The position numbers and the translations under genes were made by a program. From NCBI GenBank assembly GCA_027886175.1, contig JAJNNQ010000008.1:8216001-8280000 (forward strand): DNA of 64,000 nt. Reading direction: 5' to 3'. Below the pieces are notes generated by a model. It was given only the letters and a program-made list of their open reading frames with translations, ran no database searches and was not told where the DNA came from. Shown here piece by piece: positions 55,540-64,000 of the stretch. The DNA is from Phylloscopus collybita (lineage: Eukaryota > Chordata > Aves > Passeriformes > Phylloscopidae). Every line of letters starts with the position of its first letter. The first letter of the stretch is position 1.

Positions 55540-55790
55540 GCTGACAGCATGCCCACAAAAGTAGTCATACCTAAACCCACACAATCACAGGACTTGCAGT
55601 GTTCATAGTGAATAGCGCGATCCAGGCTATTGATAATGAAACAATTCCGGAGAGCTGGTGCTCGCTGCCCCGGGGTAGCTGCGCCCCAGGACTGTCTCAA
55701 AAGTTTATTATACATCGGAGCATAAAGCCAAGTTCCCAGCTGACTGCGGCATCTGGAAGCCCCTAATTACACACATTTCTAAAATATATG
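55540..55790. promoter_or_regulatory. Candidate conserved regulatory element upstream of SALL1
   Basis: Mixed-composition, non-repetitive sequence lies directly after a 48-A tract. It contains TATTGATAATGAAACAAT near 55628, AAAGTTTATTATACA near 55699 (a posterior HOX-like TTTATTA) and CCTAATTACAC near 55762. No coding potential is apparent. The call rests on motif density and closeness to the CpG island. Confidence 0.35.
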
Positions 55791-56160
55791 TAAACCTGTG
55801 TTAGCTGACAAACGGCGAACTTGCGAGGTCAGCCGGAGCGCCGCTCGGAACTCCAGCGAAGTGTGGCTTTTTCAGTTAAAACCGAGGCAAAACAGAGGAC
55901 ACAGAAAACCAGGAGGAAGAGAAGGAAGAGAAGGAAGGAAAAAAAAAAAACAACCCTCGATAAATAAAAGACGGAGCGCCCTGCTAAGTGGGAAGCGGCT
56001 GTTGAGGCAGGGGGAAGGTGCGGGCGGTGCGGGGAAGCGCTTTGCCGTGCGGAGCCGCAGGTTGGGGCTGCCCCGACCCTCGGCCGCCGCCGCCGCCGAG
56101 CTGCGCCCGCCCCGACCCGCTCGGGCCGAGGGGCTCGGCGGTCATGGGCACAAAACGTGA
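55790..56160. promoter_or_regulatory. CpG-rich block upstream of SALL1 (distal)
   Basis: GC content and CpG frequency rise sharply here, with several CGCC/GCCG words between 56015 and 56140. It is the leftmost of three CpG-rich blocks around SALL1 and is followed immediately by enhancer-like AT/GC-mixed sequence. An open frame runs across it, but its composition (Arg, Gly, Ala, Pro) is what stop-poor CpG DNA gives by chance. Confidence 0.55.
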
Positions 56161-56189
56161 AATCAATTGGGTCCTCGCCCCTCTGCACC

Positions 56190-56660
56190 CCTCGATCGTT
56201 ATGAAAGATGTTTTATAACTCTGAGGGGATCGCGCAGCTTTTAACTCCCGCCGTGAGAAGGGTGTCGTGTCTGATGGCAAACCTGAATAACAATAATCCG
56301 GTCTAGTGTGATGCATCTCATTGGAATCGTCTCTCAGCAGAATGAACTGCAAATTATCCCCTGTTTACCATCTCCCTTCAGTGCTCATCTCAATGAACTG
56401 GAGATCGATCCCCACCACGGGTGTCTTGCAGCCAGGCTGATTTGCATTGAAGCACATTAGAAAACCTCCCACCTCCATTAAAAAGAATAATCTGAGAGGG
56501 GGAAAAAAAAAATCTCCAAGGTGTGGCGGGGAGGGAAAAATATGTCACTGTCATTCGGAGCATCGAGAGGGAAAACCCGGGATCAGAGTATTTACGCTTG
56601 TGAACTCTCACAACTTCTGTTAGAGACAATGACGTTTAATTGATGTATTGCTATCAACAA
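56190..56660. promoter_or_regulatory. Candidate conserved regulatory element, about 3 kb upstream of SALL1
   Basis: A long repeat-free block between two CpG-rich blocks. It includes TTTTATAACTC near 56209, GAATAACAATAATCCGG near 56285 (SOX-like ACAAT and OTX-like TAATCC), CTGATTTGCATTGAAG near 56437 (partial POU octamer), CCATTAAAAAGAATAATCTG near 56475 and TTTAATTGATGTATTG near 56635. Frames across it are short and stop-rich, which argues against coding. Regulatory role is inferred. Confidence 0.42.
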
Positions 56661-56869
56661 CAATAAAGACCGATTTTTCTCTAGCCCTGGCACTGCTGCT
56701 CTGCCCCCACCCATTCCCCACCCCTCCCGGCCCCCAGCGAAGGAGAGGAAAACAAACAATAAATAATCAATCGCTCGTGGATGAAATACCAGGCGCCGCT
56801 TTAACACTAGCGAGGAGAAGAGAAACGAAAAAAAAAAGTTGTAAAACTTAATTTCTCCGAATTAATTCC

Positions 56870-57300
56870 TTTTTCTTTAAGCCACTCTTTTTCGTCTTGT
56901 TGTTGCTGTTGTTGGTTTTTAATTACCTGTCCACGGCCGCCTTTTTCCAGCCACGAAGCAAAGGTACTGCACATCTGGGGAAATTTGTCTCAAGCTTATT
57001 CGGCAAAAGTATAATGAAATTGTGAATGCGAATAATTTTGGGAGATCGCCTAGCTTAGAAACCGTAGGAAGCTAATGGAGTGATTGCTACAGTTAGAAAT
57101 GCGGGCATAAATGTGCAAATAGATCCGCGTGGGTATTTTGTGTGCATCTATGTGTGGCTAGCAGTGAGTAACGAGTGCGTTCCTGCGCGTTCAGGTTCGG
57201 TTTCTTTCCCACTGTCTCAGGGTACGGAGGGTGACAGCCTGCGCTGAGTGTATCCATCTCTGCCGAAACATCTCTTTAAATATTCAGTGAAAAATAATGT
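56870..57300. promoter_or_regulatory. Candidate conserved regulatory element, about 2.5 kb upstream of SALL1
   Basis: Non-repetitive sequence apart from a short TTGTTG tract near 56900. Homeodomain-like cores occur at TTTTTAATTACC near 56917 and GCGAATAATTTTGG near 57028, with AATGGAGTGATTGC near 57075. CpG content is intermediate. It continues the nearly unbroken series of enhancer-like blocks that leads into the CpG island. Inference only. Confidence 0.33.
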
Positions 57301-58425
57301 CATGTGAAGTACCACCTATAGCAACATTATTATCTTCATTCTTCAACATCATCCCCGCTGATAGCTTCGTTTGTCTTTTTCTCAAAATCTACTGTACCGA
57401 ATGCTGCGGGGAGGGAGGGGGCTCGCCCTGTGCAGAAATGAAAAGAAGCGTCAGTGACCACTTTGCAACGCTGACTAAATACTGGAGTGGCACCTGGGAG
57501 GATTTTTCGGTTCGTATGCGCTTGTTTGGTTGGGTTTTGCGGCTGTTTTTCTTCCCCCCACCCTTATCGATAAACGTTTTACAATCTCTTTCGTTTAATA
57601 ATGAGGGAAAAAAAAAAGCCACTAAGCCGGTTCCTCGGATGGGAAGATTTGCCCCTCTCTCCTTTCTCCTCTCGCTCACTCTCTAGGCTTTACCGGCTCA
57701 TTTGAAATTGAAATGAGTTGGATCTGATCAGCCTCTTGCTTTTACAGAGAGTTTGTTAATATTAATACGGGAAAAAGGAGTAGCTTCTATAGAAGAGTAA
57801 ATAATCCAGCGGGGGGAGTGGGAGGAGAGAGCACTAGATGGGTCAGGGTGGAGGGAAAGAAACGCCTGTGCTCCCGCTTCTGCCGGTTCAGCTTATTTTA
57901 CAGAGTAACTTTCCGTGCCCGCAGCAGCGTGAGGCGCGGAGGGGCGCGGGCAGCGGAGCTCAGGGGAGCTCACCCACCATTTACCCACAGCGTCCGTGTA
58001 TATCGCTGGATATACGAGATATTAAAAACAGCCTTGTTTGTAGCCTATGTGCAACTACACTTTTTATTTCAAGATCGTGACATTTGTTTGCGAGAGGTTC
58101 CTCCTCTGGAAGTAACACACGGGCGTAAAAGTTTGGCGGGCGGTGCATCCAGAGCAGGAGCGCGGTGCCCGCGGGGTCCCGGCGCCGGGAGCCTCGGGCT
58201 CCGGGCACAAGCAGCGAACGGGGGGAGCGCGGGGCCCCGGGACGGCCCCGCCGCTCCGCACCGAGCGCAGCCCGGCCGGCCCCGGCTCCGAGCGGCACCG
58301 CGGGCCGGGCCGTGCCGGGCCGGGCCGTTCCGCGCTCGGCGCGGCCGGCGGCGCCTCCGGCGGGCAGATGCGCGTCGCTCCCACGTCCGAGAGGGAAACA
58401 AAAGTCAGGAGCGACCCGGGGGAGT

Positions 58426-58447
58426 GGGGGGGGGGGGGGGGGGGGGG
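58426..58447 (+). repeat. Homopolymer G, 22 bases (G-quadruplex-prone)
   Basis: Twenty-two consecutive G, with further GGGGG and GGG groups on both sides, lie in the CpG island about 1.2 kb upstream of the SALL1 start. A parallel G-quadruplex is expected from base composition. Homopolymer length is error-prone in assemblies. Confidence 0.92.
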
Positions 58448-58768
58448 TCGGGGGAGCGGAGCGGGGCCGCGGAGCGGGACGCGCCGCCCGCCCCCGGCCG
58501 CGGCCCCGCCGCCGCTGGCCCCGGGCTCCCCGGGCGGACTGACGGGCAGCGCAGCCAACCCGCGCGGCGCGGGGGCGGAGCGGCCGCCTGGTCCGCCCGC
58601 CGCTCCCAGCGGCGCCCTAATTGTCCTGGGAACGTGTGAGGTAAAAAACAAACCCTTCCTATTTTCAGCACCCCTCGGGCCGTGATATATGGAAAGAGAA
58701 GTGAAGGGGGGAGTAGGAGAGAGAGACCTGGGAGAGGGCGAAATGGATCGTTATTTGTAAATGCGGGG

Positions 58769-58853
58769 ACAAGAGGAAGGGAAGGAAAAAAAGAAAAAAA
58801 AAAAAAAAGAAAAAAAAAAAAAGAAAGAAAAAAAAAACCAAGAAAAAAAAATA
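58769..58853. repeat. A-rich purine tract, 85 bases
   Basis: Almost entirely A and G, with only a CC interruption near 58837. Such purine mirror-like tracts can form triplex DNA. It lies inside the CpG island. Confidence 0.85.
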
Positions 58854-59104
58854 CACCCGAAACTTTTTTGCAGCAGCGGGACAGAGCGAGCGACAGCGCG
58901 GCGGCGGCCGGAGCGGGGCCGGGCTCTCCCCGCGCTGGCACTTGCCGGGTGCGGGGCCGACCCTCCGGGGTCCCTGCTCCCTGCCGGCCGCCCCAGCCGT
59001 GCGTCCTCCCCCGATCGATTATTGGTCACCCTGCCCTCCCTTCTCCGGTTCGGACTGCGGGCGAGGCGGGGGGAGGTTGGGTTTTTTTCTGTTGTTGGTT
59101 TTGG

Positions 59105-59170
59105 TTTTTTTTTTTTTCCTTAAAAAAAAAAAAAAAAAAAAAAAGGAAGAAAAAGAAAAAAAAAAAAAAA
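59105..59170. repeat. T13-CCTT-A23 inverted tract and A-rich run
   Basis: T13 (59105-59117), CCTT, then A23 (59122-59144), followed by further A-rich sequence to about 59170. The T and A tracts can fold back with a tiny loop. The tract lies about 500 bases upstream of the SALL1 start codon. Confidence 0.9.
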
Positions 59171-59264
59171 GAAAAGTGAAACGCGGCGCAAAACTGCGGG
59201 AAGGAGGGAGGGAGGCGCGGGGAGCCCGTCGGGGCTGGAGGAAGGGACGAAGGGAGACACATTC

Positions 59265-59658
59265 CTATAGTAACCGGGATGGCGCGATGCAGCTCCAGCT
59301 GGTTGCTAAGAGGGTTAAACTGTATCCAAACAGCTTTGGGGAAATCCAGCCCCTTCTCCTGCCACATGGATCGACTCATTGGGTGGGAGCGGCGGAGAGA
59401 CAAGGGTCTCCAGCAAATCAGCGCCTAATTGATTAAGGCGAGCTGGTTTGAATAGAGCTGGCCATGTGCCAATCGCCTTTCAAAGAGCCCCTCTATGATT
59501 AATCGCAATGCATTATTGATAATCATAATTATAGCAGGACACATGCGCGGTGCGCGGAGGATCGGGGAGGCTGGGGGGGGGAGGCTCGATTTCCGTAATT
59601 TTGAGAAGATTTTTTTTTAGTAATTTTTTATTCTGCCCCAGCTGATGTTTGAGCCAGC
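59265..59658 (+). promoter_or_regulatory. SALL1: SALL1 proximal promoter and 5' untranslated region
   Basis: The stretch just upstream of the start codon is mixed-composition sequence with many recognisable words and no simple repeat. It has an RFX-like half site GTTGCTAAG near 59302, a TAATTGATTAA block near 59427, a CCAAT box at 59469-59473, a TCF/LEF-like CTTTGAAA read on the minus strand at 59478-59485, a GATTAATC bicoid/OTX-like palindrome near 59498, and several ATTA/TAAT cores up to about 59533. No clear TATA box is visible at a convincing distance, so the transcription start cannot be placed; a CpG-island start with dispersed initiation is likely. An out-of-frame ATG lies at 59645. 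The promoter role is inferred from position and texture. Confidence 0.6.
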
Positions 59659-59734
59659 ATGTCGCGGAGGAAGCAGGCGAAGCCTCAGCATTTCCAATCC
59701 GATCCCGATCTGGCCTTGTTATCCCAGCGAAATG
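59659..59734 (+). CDS. SALL1: SALL1 first coding exon (partial gene, exon 1 only)
   Basis: This exon encodes 25 full codons plus one base. The protein starts [12 protein letters not shown], the amino-terminal peptide shared by SALL proteins, which in SALL1 is known to recruit the NuRD histone deacetylase complex and repress transcription. Residues 12-15 (FQSD) and the following proline point to SALL1 rather than SALL2, SALL3 or SALL4, which diverge after QH. The start is favoured by an A at -3 and by an in-frame TGA at 59650-59652, directly upstream. The exon ends with a consensus donor, GTGAGT at 59735-59740, in phase 1. The C2H2 zinc-finger clusters that bind AT-rich DNA are encoded by exons 2 and 3, which lie beyond the right edge. 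SALL1 is a nuclear developmental regulator of kidney, limb, ear and neural tissue. The exon sits in a CpG-rich promoter. Family identification is secure; assignment to SALL1 over a paralogue is very likely. Confidence 0.93.
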
Positions 59735-60374
59735 GTGAGTTCTTCTCCTCTCCCTCGCACACATTTTAACACAACCACACACAAAATAGATGAACTTACC
59801 TTGTGGGGAGTCGGAACCGCGCCGGGCAGTGGTGCGGGACAACAGGATCTCCCGGAGTTATATGCGAGGGGGGGGGGGAATTCTTCTGAGGTTTTGGTCC
59901 AAGTTCTTGGGTTTTATCTTATTTTTTTTAACTCAGCGTTTTGTTTCGTCTGTTTCTTAACGAAACTCCAAACTCTTTCCGTTTTTTGATGTTTTCCCTC
60001 CGCCCTCTCCCAGCGGGGCGGTCTGGCATCCTGAGCCCGCGGGAGATGGATCCGCGCCCCCCGCGTCTCTCTCCGCGCCCCGCGGAGCTGGGAAACAAAG
60101 TGGGGCTGCGGTGGGGCGGCTGATCTCGTAGCCCCGCGGGACGGATGCCCCGTCCGGCCACACACGCTGCCCGCGCCGTCCCCCCGAAAGGGCCGGAAAA
60201 TCCCCCCCGGGCACCCACTTTCTCGCCCGCCCCCACCCCCCCGCGGACCCCAGCGCTCCCGCACCCCCCGCTCCCCCGCAGTCCCGCCGGGCGGAGGACG
60301 CTGTCCCGCCGCCCCGCAGCCCCGGCCTCCGGCTGCACCAAGGGCTTCCTGGAGGCGGAAAAGTTACCGCCGGC

Positions 60375-60394
60375 GGGCCGGGCCGGGCCGGGCC
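60375..60394 (+). repeat. GGGCC pentamer repeat, 4 units
   Basis: Four perfect GGGCC units lie in the intronic CpG island. A looser set of GGGCC words occurs at about 58304-58327. Confidence 0.9.
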
Positions 60395-60614
60395 GCGGGG
60401 GGATCGCCCCGTGCCGGGAGCTGCCGCCGCCGCGCTCCGAGGGGACTCCGCGGCCGCAGCGCGGAGCCTCCGGCCGATTTGCTTTCCCTAGGCTTGTGGC
60501 TTTTGGTTGTTTTTTGATTTTTTTTTTTTCGTCTCCCGCTTCCCTCCAAGCCGGTAAGCGAGGGATAAACGCTGGCTTTGTGTCCGCCAGGATTTGCAGA
60601 GGGAGCGTGTGAAG

Positions 60615-60635
60615 TTTTTTTTTTTTTTTTTTTTT
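60615..60635. repeat. Homopolymer T, 21 bases
   Basis: A T run interrupts the intronic CpG island and is followed by pyrimidine-rich sequence to about 60665. Confidence 0.92.
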
Positions 60636-60843
60636 CTTTCTTACTCCCTTTTTCCCTCCCCTCCGGAACAGAGGGATTTCGTAGGAGTTCCGCACAGCCC
60701 GGCGGGCGGCGGAGGGGACGCGCCTCCGGCCGTACCTGTGCTGGGACGCGGGGCGACAAGTGGTCGGCTCCAGGCGCGGCCGGGCGGCCCGGGGCAGCCT
60801 CCTCCCTGCCCCTGCCAGCGCAGGCTCCGGCCCCCCGGCGGCC

Positions 60844-60934
60844 ATGCGGAGGGCGAGGGCCGGGGGGCCGCGGGGGGACCCGCCGGCCGCGGGCGCGGAG
60901 GGCGCCGCGGCACTGAAGCGCTTCGGGCGGGCAG
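60844..60934 (+). other. Candidate alternative first exon of SALL1 (5' end unknown)
   Basis: Inside intron 1, an ATG at 60844 with G at -3 opens a frame of 30 codons plus one base, ending at CAG followed by the strong donor GTAAGG (60935-60940). The resulting phase is 1, the same as SALL1 exon 1, so splicing to exon 2 would stay in frame and replace the MSRRKQ repressor peptide with an Arg/Gly/Ala-rich leader starting MRRARAGG. Known background, from memory: mammalian SALL1 has transcripts that begin at an alternative 5' exon and lack the usual amino terminus. In those, translation can begin in exon 2, so this ATG may be unused. GC-rich DNA yields open frames and GT dinucleotides easily, so this remains a candidate. 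Confidence 0.35.
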
Positions 60935-62561
60935 GTAAGGGAGGACCGGGCGCGGCGGAGCCCCTGCTCCTCCCGGCCCGGACCCGGCTCTCGGAAGCAC
61001 CGAGCGCTTCCCGCGGCAATTCCTCGGGGAAGCGGCGGCGCGGGACCCTCCGCTGGCGCGGCCGCTCCGCGCCCGGCGGTGCCGGCAGCGCTGGGCCCGC
61101 AGAGCGGCCCCCGGCCCCCGCCCTGCCCGCGCCGCTCGGCTGCGCCGGGGGAGCGCCGGGGACAGGGTCCCGGCTCCGCGCGTGGAAACGGGGCGGAAAG
61201 TTTGCGGGATGTTGTGCTTCGCTGGGAGCGTTTAGCCGGCTTCCGAAATCCTCTGGATGCCCTTCTCGTACACCAGCAAATAGACCAGCACCGGCTCCGC
61301 GGAGCTCGGCGGAACATTGCTTAAAAGTCATTTGGGTGCCGAGAGTCGATTTGGGGTTTTAAACTGAGTTTTGTGAGCTTTGAATGCACTCGAGTTTTGC
61401 TGTTTCCTCAGCTTAATCCCCTTTCTCATCTCAGTAAACGTATTTATTTTTCTTACGATATTATTCCCACTTCCGCTCGAAGTTTGGAGTAGGAGTTGGA
61501 GAAGCGTTAGGTTTTTAGTTGTCTTTCATCGGCCTCCTGTGAAAGAATTTGGAACTCCTTAAAGTGAGCAGAGAAAATAAAAGCAGAGGGATTATTTTTA
61601 CATCTTCACTTCGTATGATTGCATCTTTTGACATTTGCTATCTTTTTTGTTTGTTTTGGATGGAACAGGTCAAAACCAGTTCAAAGTATCTTTTTTTAAA
61701 GTAGCCGTTTTCTTCTGTTTTTAGTCTTTTGATCTGATTTTGCACATCGTTTTCAAATGAAGTACAGTTGGGAGTGTGAGAAAGGAATGTTAACTGAGCA
61801 GCTTTCCTGCCTGCTGCTAAAGGATGTCCTTGAAGTAAGTTGGTTCTTGCCTGAAATGATGGCAGGGAAGTGAAGCTTTTGTTTAGTTTGGGTGGCTATC
61901 GTAAGGATACGGTAGTTAAGAAAGAGAATGACGAAGTTTATTCTGTTTTAGAAATATCGACCACTTTCCTAGGGAAAGCAGTGTGCTCTAGTCTAAAATC
62001 TGTAGGAGCCTCCCCTTTCCCTTCCCTAGTCCTGGTTGTGCCTGCTTTACGCGGTTGGACGATAAGTTTGGAGTCAGTTGCGCAGAAGGTGTGCTTTGAA
62101 ATGGTGCTTCAGGGTTCCGAACGCCGCAGGAACATTAGCATAGAGCTACCCCCGCCTGCCCGGGCTCCCCGGCCCTGGCAGCAGCCTCGCACTTAAACAA
62201 GACAGGGTGCGAGAGCCACGGCGGGGACGAGTTTGCGTTATGTGCCTGTGAAATTGCAAAGCAAAACTTGGAAATTCCAAGCCCTTCTTTCTTCTCCCTT
62301 CGCACTGTGAATTCAGGTTTGCTAGCCCTTGTCCAGCCTGGGCAGAGTGCAGGCGAGGGGAGCATCTCTGCCTCTGCAGACACTTGCACTGAGGGACTGC
62401 TGGGCAGGAGGATTTTGAGCGAATCAATACAGTGGCTCCATGAAAATTTCTCGCATCTGATTTGAATTCCAGTTTGTTAAAACTTTCTGCTATGGTTTAA
62501 TATCTAAAGATCAATAGGGGAAAAAAGTTCCTCAGCATGCAACAGCATATTTTGGTTTGGC

Positions 62562-62618
62562 TTTTTTTTTTTTTTTTTTTTTAATCGCACTCTCTTTTTT
62601 TTTTTTTTTTTTTTTTTT
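62562..62618. repeat. Two poly-T tracts in SALL1 intron 1
   Basis: T21 (62562-62582), a 12-base AT/GC link, then T24 (62595-62618). Confidence 0.92.
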
Positions 62619-63841
62619 AAGTTCAAAGCTCATGAGTTCACTCCCACCAGGAAGACTTTCCACTCTAAAATATATTTCTGGTGCAATCAATGGATAAGTA
62701 AGTTTACCCTTGTAAAATCCTGTGTATGTGCACATTTGATAAAGTTCGTATTGCAGTAACCAGAGCAGCTCTCAGATTAATAGCAGAAATTACTTGCAGC
62801 ATAAATTATATTCAACAAGTAACTAATTACTGGTAGGAAGTGGGTAAGAGATCGTGGGATTAATTCCTTTTGTTAATAACTCTAGCCACTTTCATGACAT
62901 TTTAGATTTTTTTTTCCTGGTTTCTTGAAATTACATTCCTAGCTGTAAAAGAACATTTTGGGGGCATTTTTGGGATGCAATATCCCAAGGCAAAAGTTAT
63001 ATTGGAGAAAAAAAAAAAACATCTAGACTTTGACAAAGAGAAAATATTTACTGCCCTTTCTTTTAAAGGCTCATCAGAGTCAATAATGGATTTTGGTGAA
63101 TTCCTGCTGCAGCATAATTGTTACTGGGCCCATGAAATAAAAGGAATTATGATTGCTTTCCTCAGTAGGATCTGGAGGGCAGGATGCTTAGGAGACAGGC
63201 TGCTTTTAGTTCCTTACATAGTTAGGCCCTTTTGTGAGGTAGCTGCCGTCTGTTGGTTCAGGATACAGACACTTGGGTCTTTTTCCAAAGGTGAGCCCAG
63301 GGTGTAGAGTGCCTTGTGAAATATCACTTATGCAGATGCAATTCAGAAATAATTACTGAAACCCATATGGTGGAAGTTGTCTAAACCCAGTGTTAGTTCA
63401 GACCCATTTTGTGTGTGTTTCCCCTACATAACCCCAATCTTTGTCTTGCTGCAAAATATTTATGTTTTAGTTTGTACCTTATTTATCTTTTTGATGCTAA
63501 GTAGCATCTGGCTCCCTGAGGACAAGCCCTCCTGTATATTTAGCTGTACCAGTGCTTATTGCATAACTGGCTTTTAACCATATTCATGCTTTAATTGTGA
63601 AAACATGAATCTTTATTGAAGTGACCTGACATGCCTCAGAAAACACAATTATGATTCTTGAAACTGTTTGTAGAAAACAAAAAGGGGCAGCTCCTGCCAA
63701 AGACGCCCTGAAGAAGCTGTGCCATGTGTGTTTTCCACACTTGAAGGTACATCACACCTTTGTGCTTCCAGTCTCGAAAAACTGAAAGCTGAAACGCGTG
63801 AGCGAAATTGTTGCTTCGTGTCTGTATGGCTGGTGCTAGGG

Positions 63842-63862
63842 AAAAAAAAAAAAAAAAAAAAA
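63842..63862. repeat. Poly-A tract in SALL1 intron 1
   Basis: Twenty-one A residues; no SINE body recognised upstream. Confidence 0.92.
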
Positions 63863-64000
63863 GAAGTGTTCAGCTGTTTTAACCTTTGCTAGCCTCCTTC
63901 CATCCAAAGGTGACAGGGTTCAGATCACAATATGTACTTCAATATCTTGCCAGTGACCCCCGAATTGAGTCTTACTGGTTGCTTAGCAGGAACTTAGTAG

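Larger units (their letters stand above)
57890..59060. promoter_or_regulatory. CpG island upstream of SALL1 exon 1
   Basis: A dense CpG island, with the highest density at 58140-58620 where CCGG, GCGC and GGGCC words repeat. It is interrupted by a run of 22 G at 58426-58447 and by an A-rich purine tract at 58769-58853. Long open frames in several frames of both strands are composition artefacts. CpG islands of this type mark promoters of developmental regulators and are commonly unmethylated and Polycomb-bound when silent; that state is inferred from the gene class. Confidence 0.65.
59990..61330. promoter_or_regulatory. CpG island in SALL1 intron 1
   Basis: Very CpG-dense sequence continues into the first intron, with a short (GGGCC)4 array at 60375-60394 and a T21 tract at 60615-60635 splitting it. 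The right part contains the candidate alternative first exon, so this island may hold a second promoter. A frame of 467 codons on the minus strand covers it, but its residues are low-complexity Arg/Pro/Ala/Gly and it reads straight through a homopolymer, so I do not call it a gene. Confidence 0.6.
59735..64000 (+). other. SALL1: SALL1 intron 1 (5' part, continues past the window)
   Basis: The intron begins at the GTGAGT donor after exon 1 and runs to the window edge. No reading frame to its right carries the cysteine-rich CGRCC-type motif or the C2H2 fingers expected of SALL1 exon 2, so the acceptor lies outside. The first 1.6 kb is CpG-island DNA. From about 61.4 kb the sequence returns to AT-rich DNA with poly-T tracts (62562-62582, 62595-62618) and a poly-A tract (63842-63862). 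It holds one candidate alternative first exon, described separately. Confidence 0.8.

Noticed and set aside
57818..58639. A 273-codon plus-strand frame upstream of SALL1
   Set aside because: It runs through the G22 tract as a glycine run and lies in the densest CpG DNA, where every frame is long. No recognisable family and no splice logic linking it to exon 1.
59928..61331. A 467-codon open frame on the minus strand across the intronic CpG island
   Set aside because: Its residues are low-complexity Arg/Pro/Ala/Gly, it reads through a T21 homopolymer as a lysine run, it has no domain, and stop codons are rare in such GC-rich DNA. An antisense SALL1 transcript is possible but this frame is not evidence for a protein.
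1..64000. CRISPR arrays, rRNA/tRNA genes, phage or bacterial operons, novel defence or toxin systems
   Set aside because: No spaced direct repeats, no structural RNA signature and no dense coding. The spliced gene, CpG islands, CR1 trace and microsatellites identify this as vertebrate chromosomal DNA.

Overview
The window looks like vertebrate, most probably avian, nuclear DNA. Supporting points are an AT-rich non-coding background, a degraded CR1 LINE 3' end in the form common in birds, an LTR-like block of avian character, traces of very old SINE/LINE tails, and a spliced developmental gene beginning inside a CpG island. There are no bacterial-style genes; nearly all open frames are chance frames, many running through homopolymers or stop-poor GC-rich DNA.

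The only protein-coding gene I can support is the 5' end of SALL1, a spalt-like zinc-finger transcription factor, on the + strand. Its first coding exon (59659-59734) encodes the [12 protein letters not shown] repressor peptide typical of SALL proteins and ends at a consensus GTGAGT donor. The rest of the window (59735-64000) is intron 1. The large zinc-finger exon 2 lies beyond the right edge.

Layout: 1 to about 54.8 kb is a gene desert upstream of SALL1. It holds microsatellites, a few retroelement relics (MIR-like trace near 29.66 kb, L2/L3-type tail near 33.27 kb, candidate solo LTR at about 39.35-40.11 kb, CR1 at about 49.50 kb) and scattered non-repetitive stretches rich in homeodomain, forkhead, POU and TCF/LEF-like words that read like developmental enhancers. 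From about 54.8 to 57.3 kb such enhancer-like blocks become nearly continuous. From about 55.8 to 61.3 kb comes a broken, multi-part CpG island with long homopolymers (A48, G22, A/G-rich tracts) that contains the SALL1 proximal promoter, exon 1 and a possible alternative first exon (ATG 60844, donor after 60934) in the same splice phase as exon 1.

How it fits together: a dosage-sensitive developmental regulator with a CpG-island promoter, flanked by a long desert that plausibly carries its distal enhancers. Enhancer calls rest on motif content and sequence texture only; conservation could not be computed. I found no CRISPR array, tRNA or rRNA gene, and nothing I would call a new biological system. 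The most useful leads are the phase-matched alternative first exon, the promoter-proximal enhancer-like cluster and the LTR.
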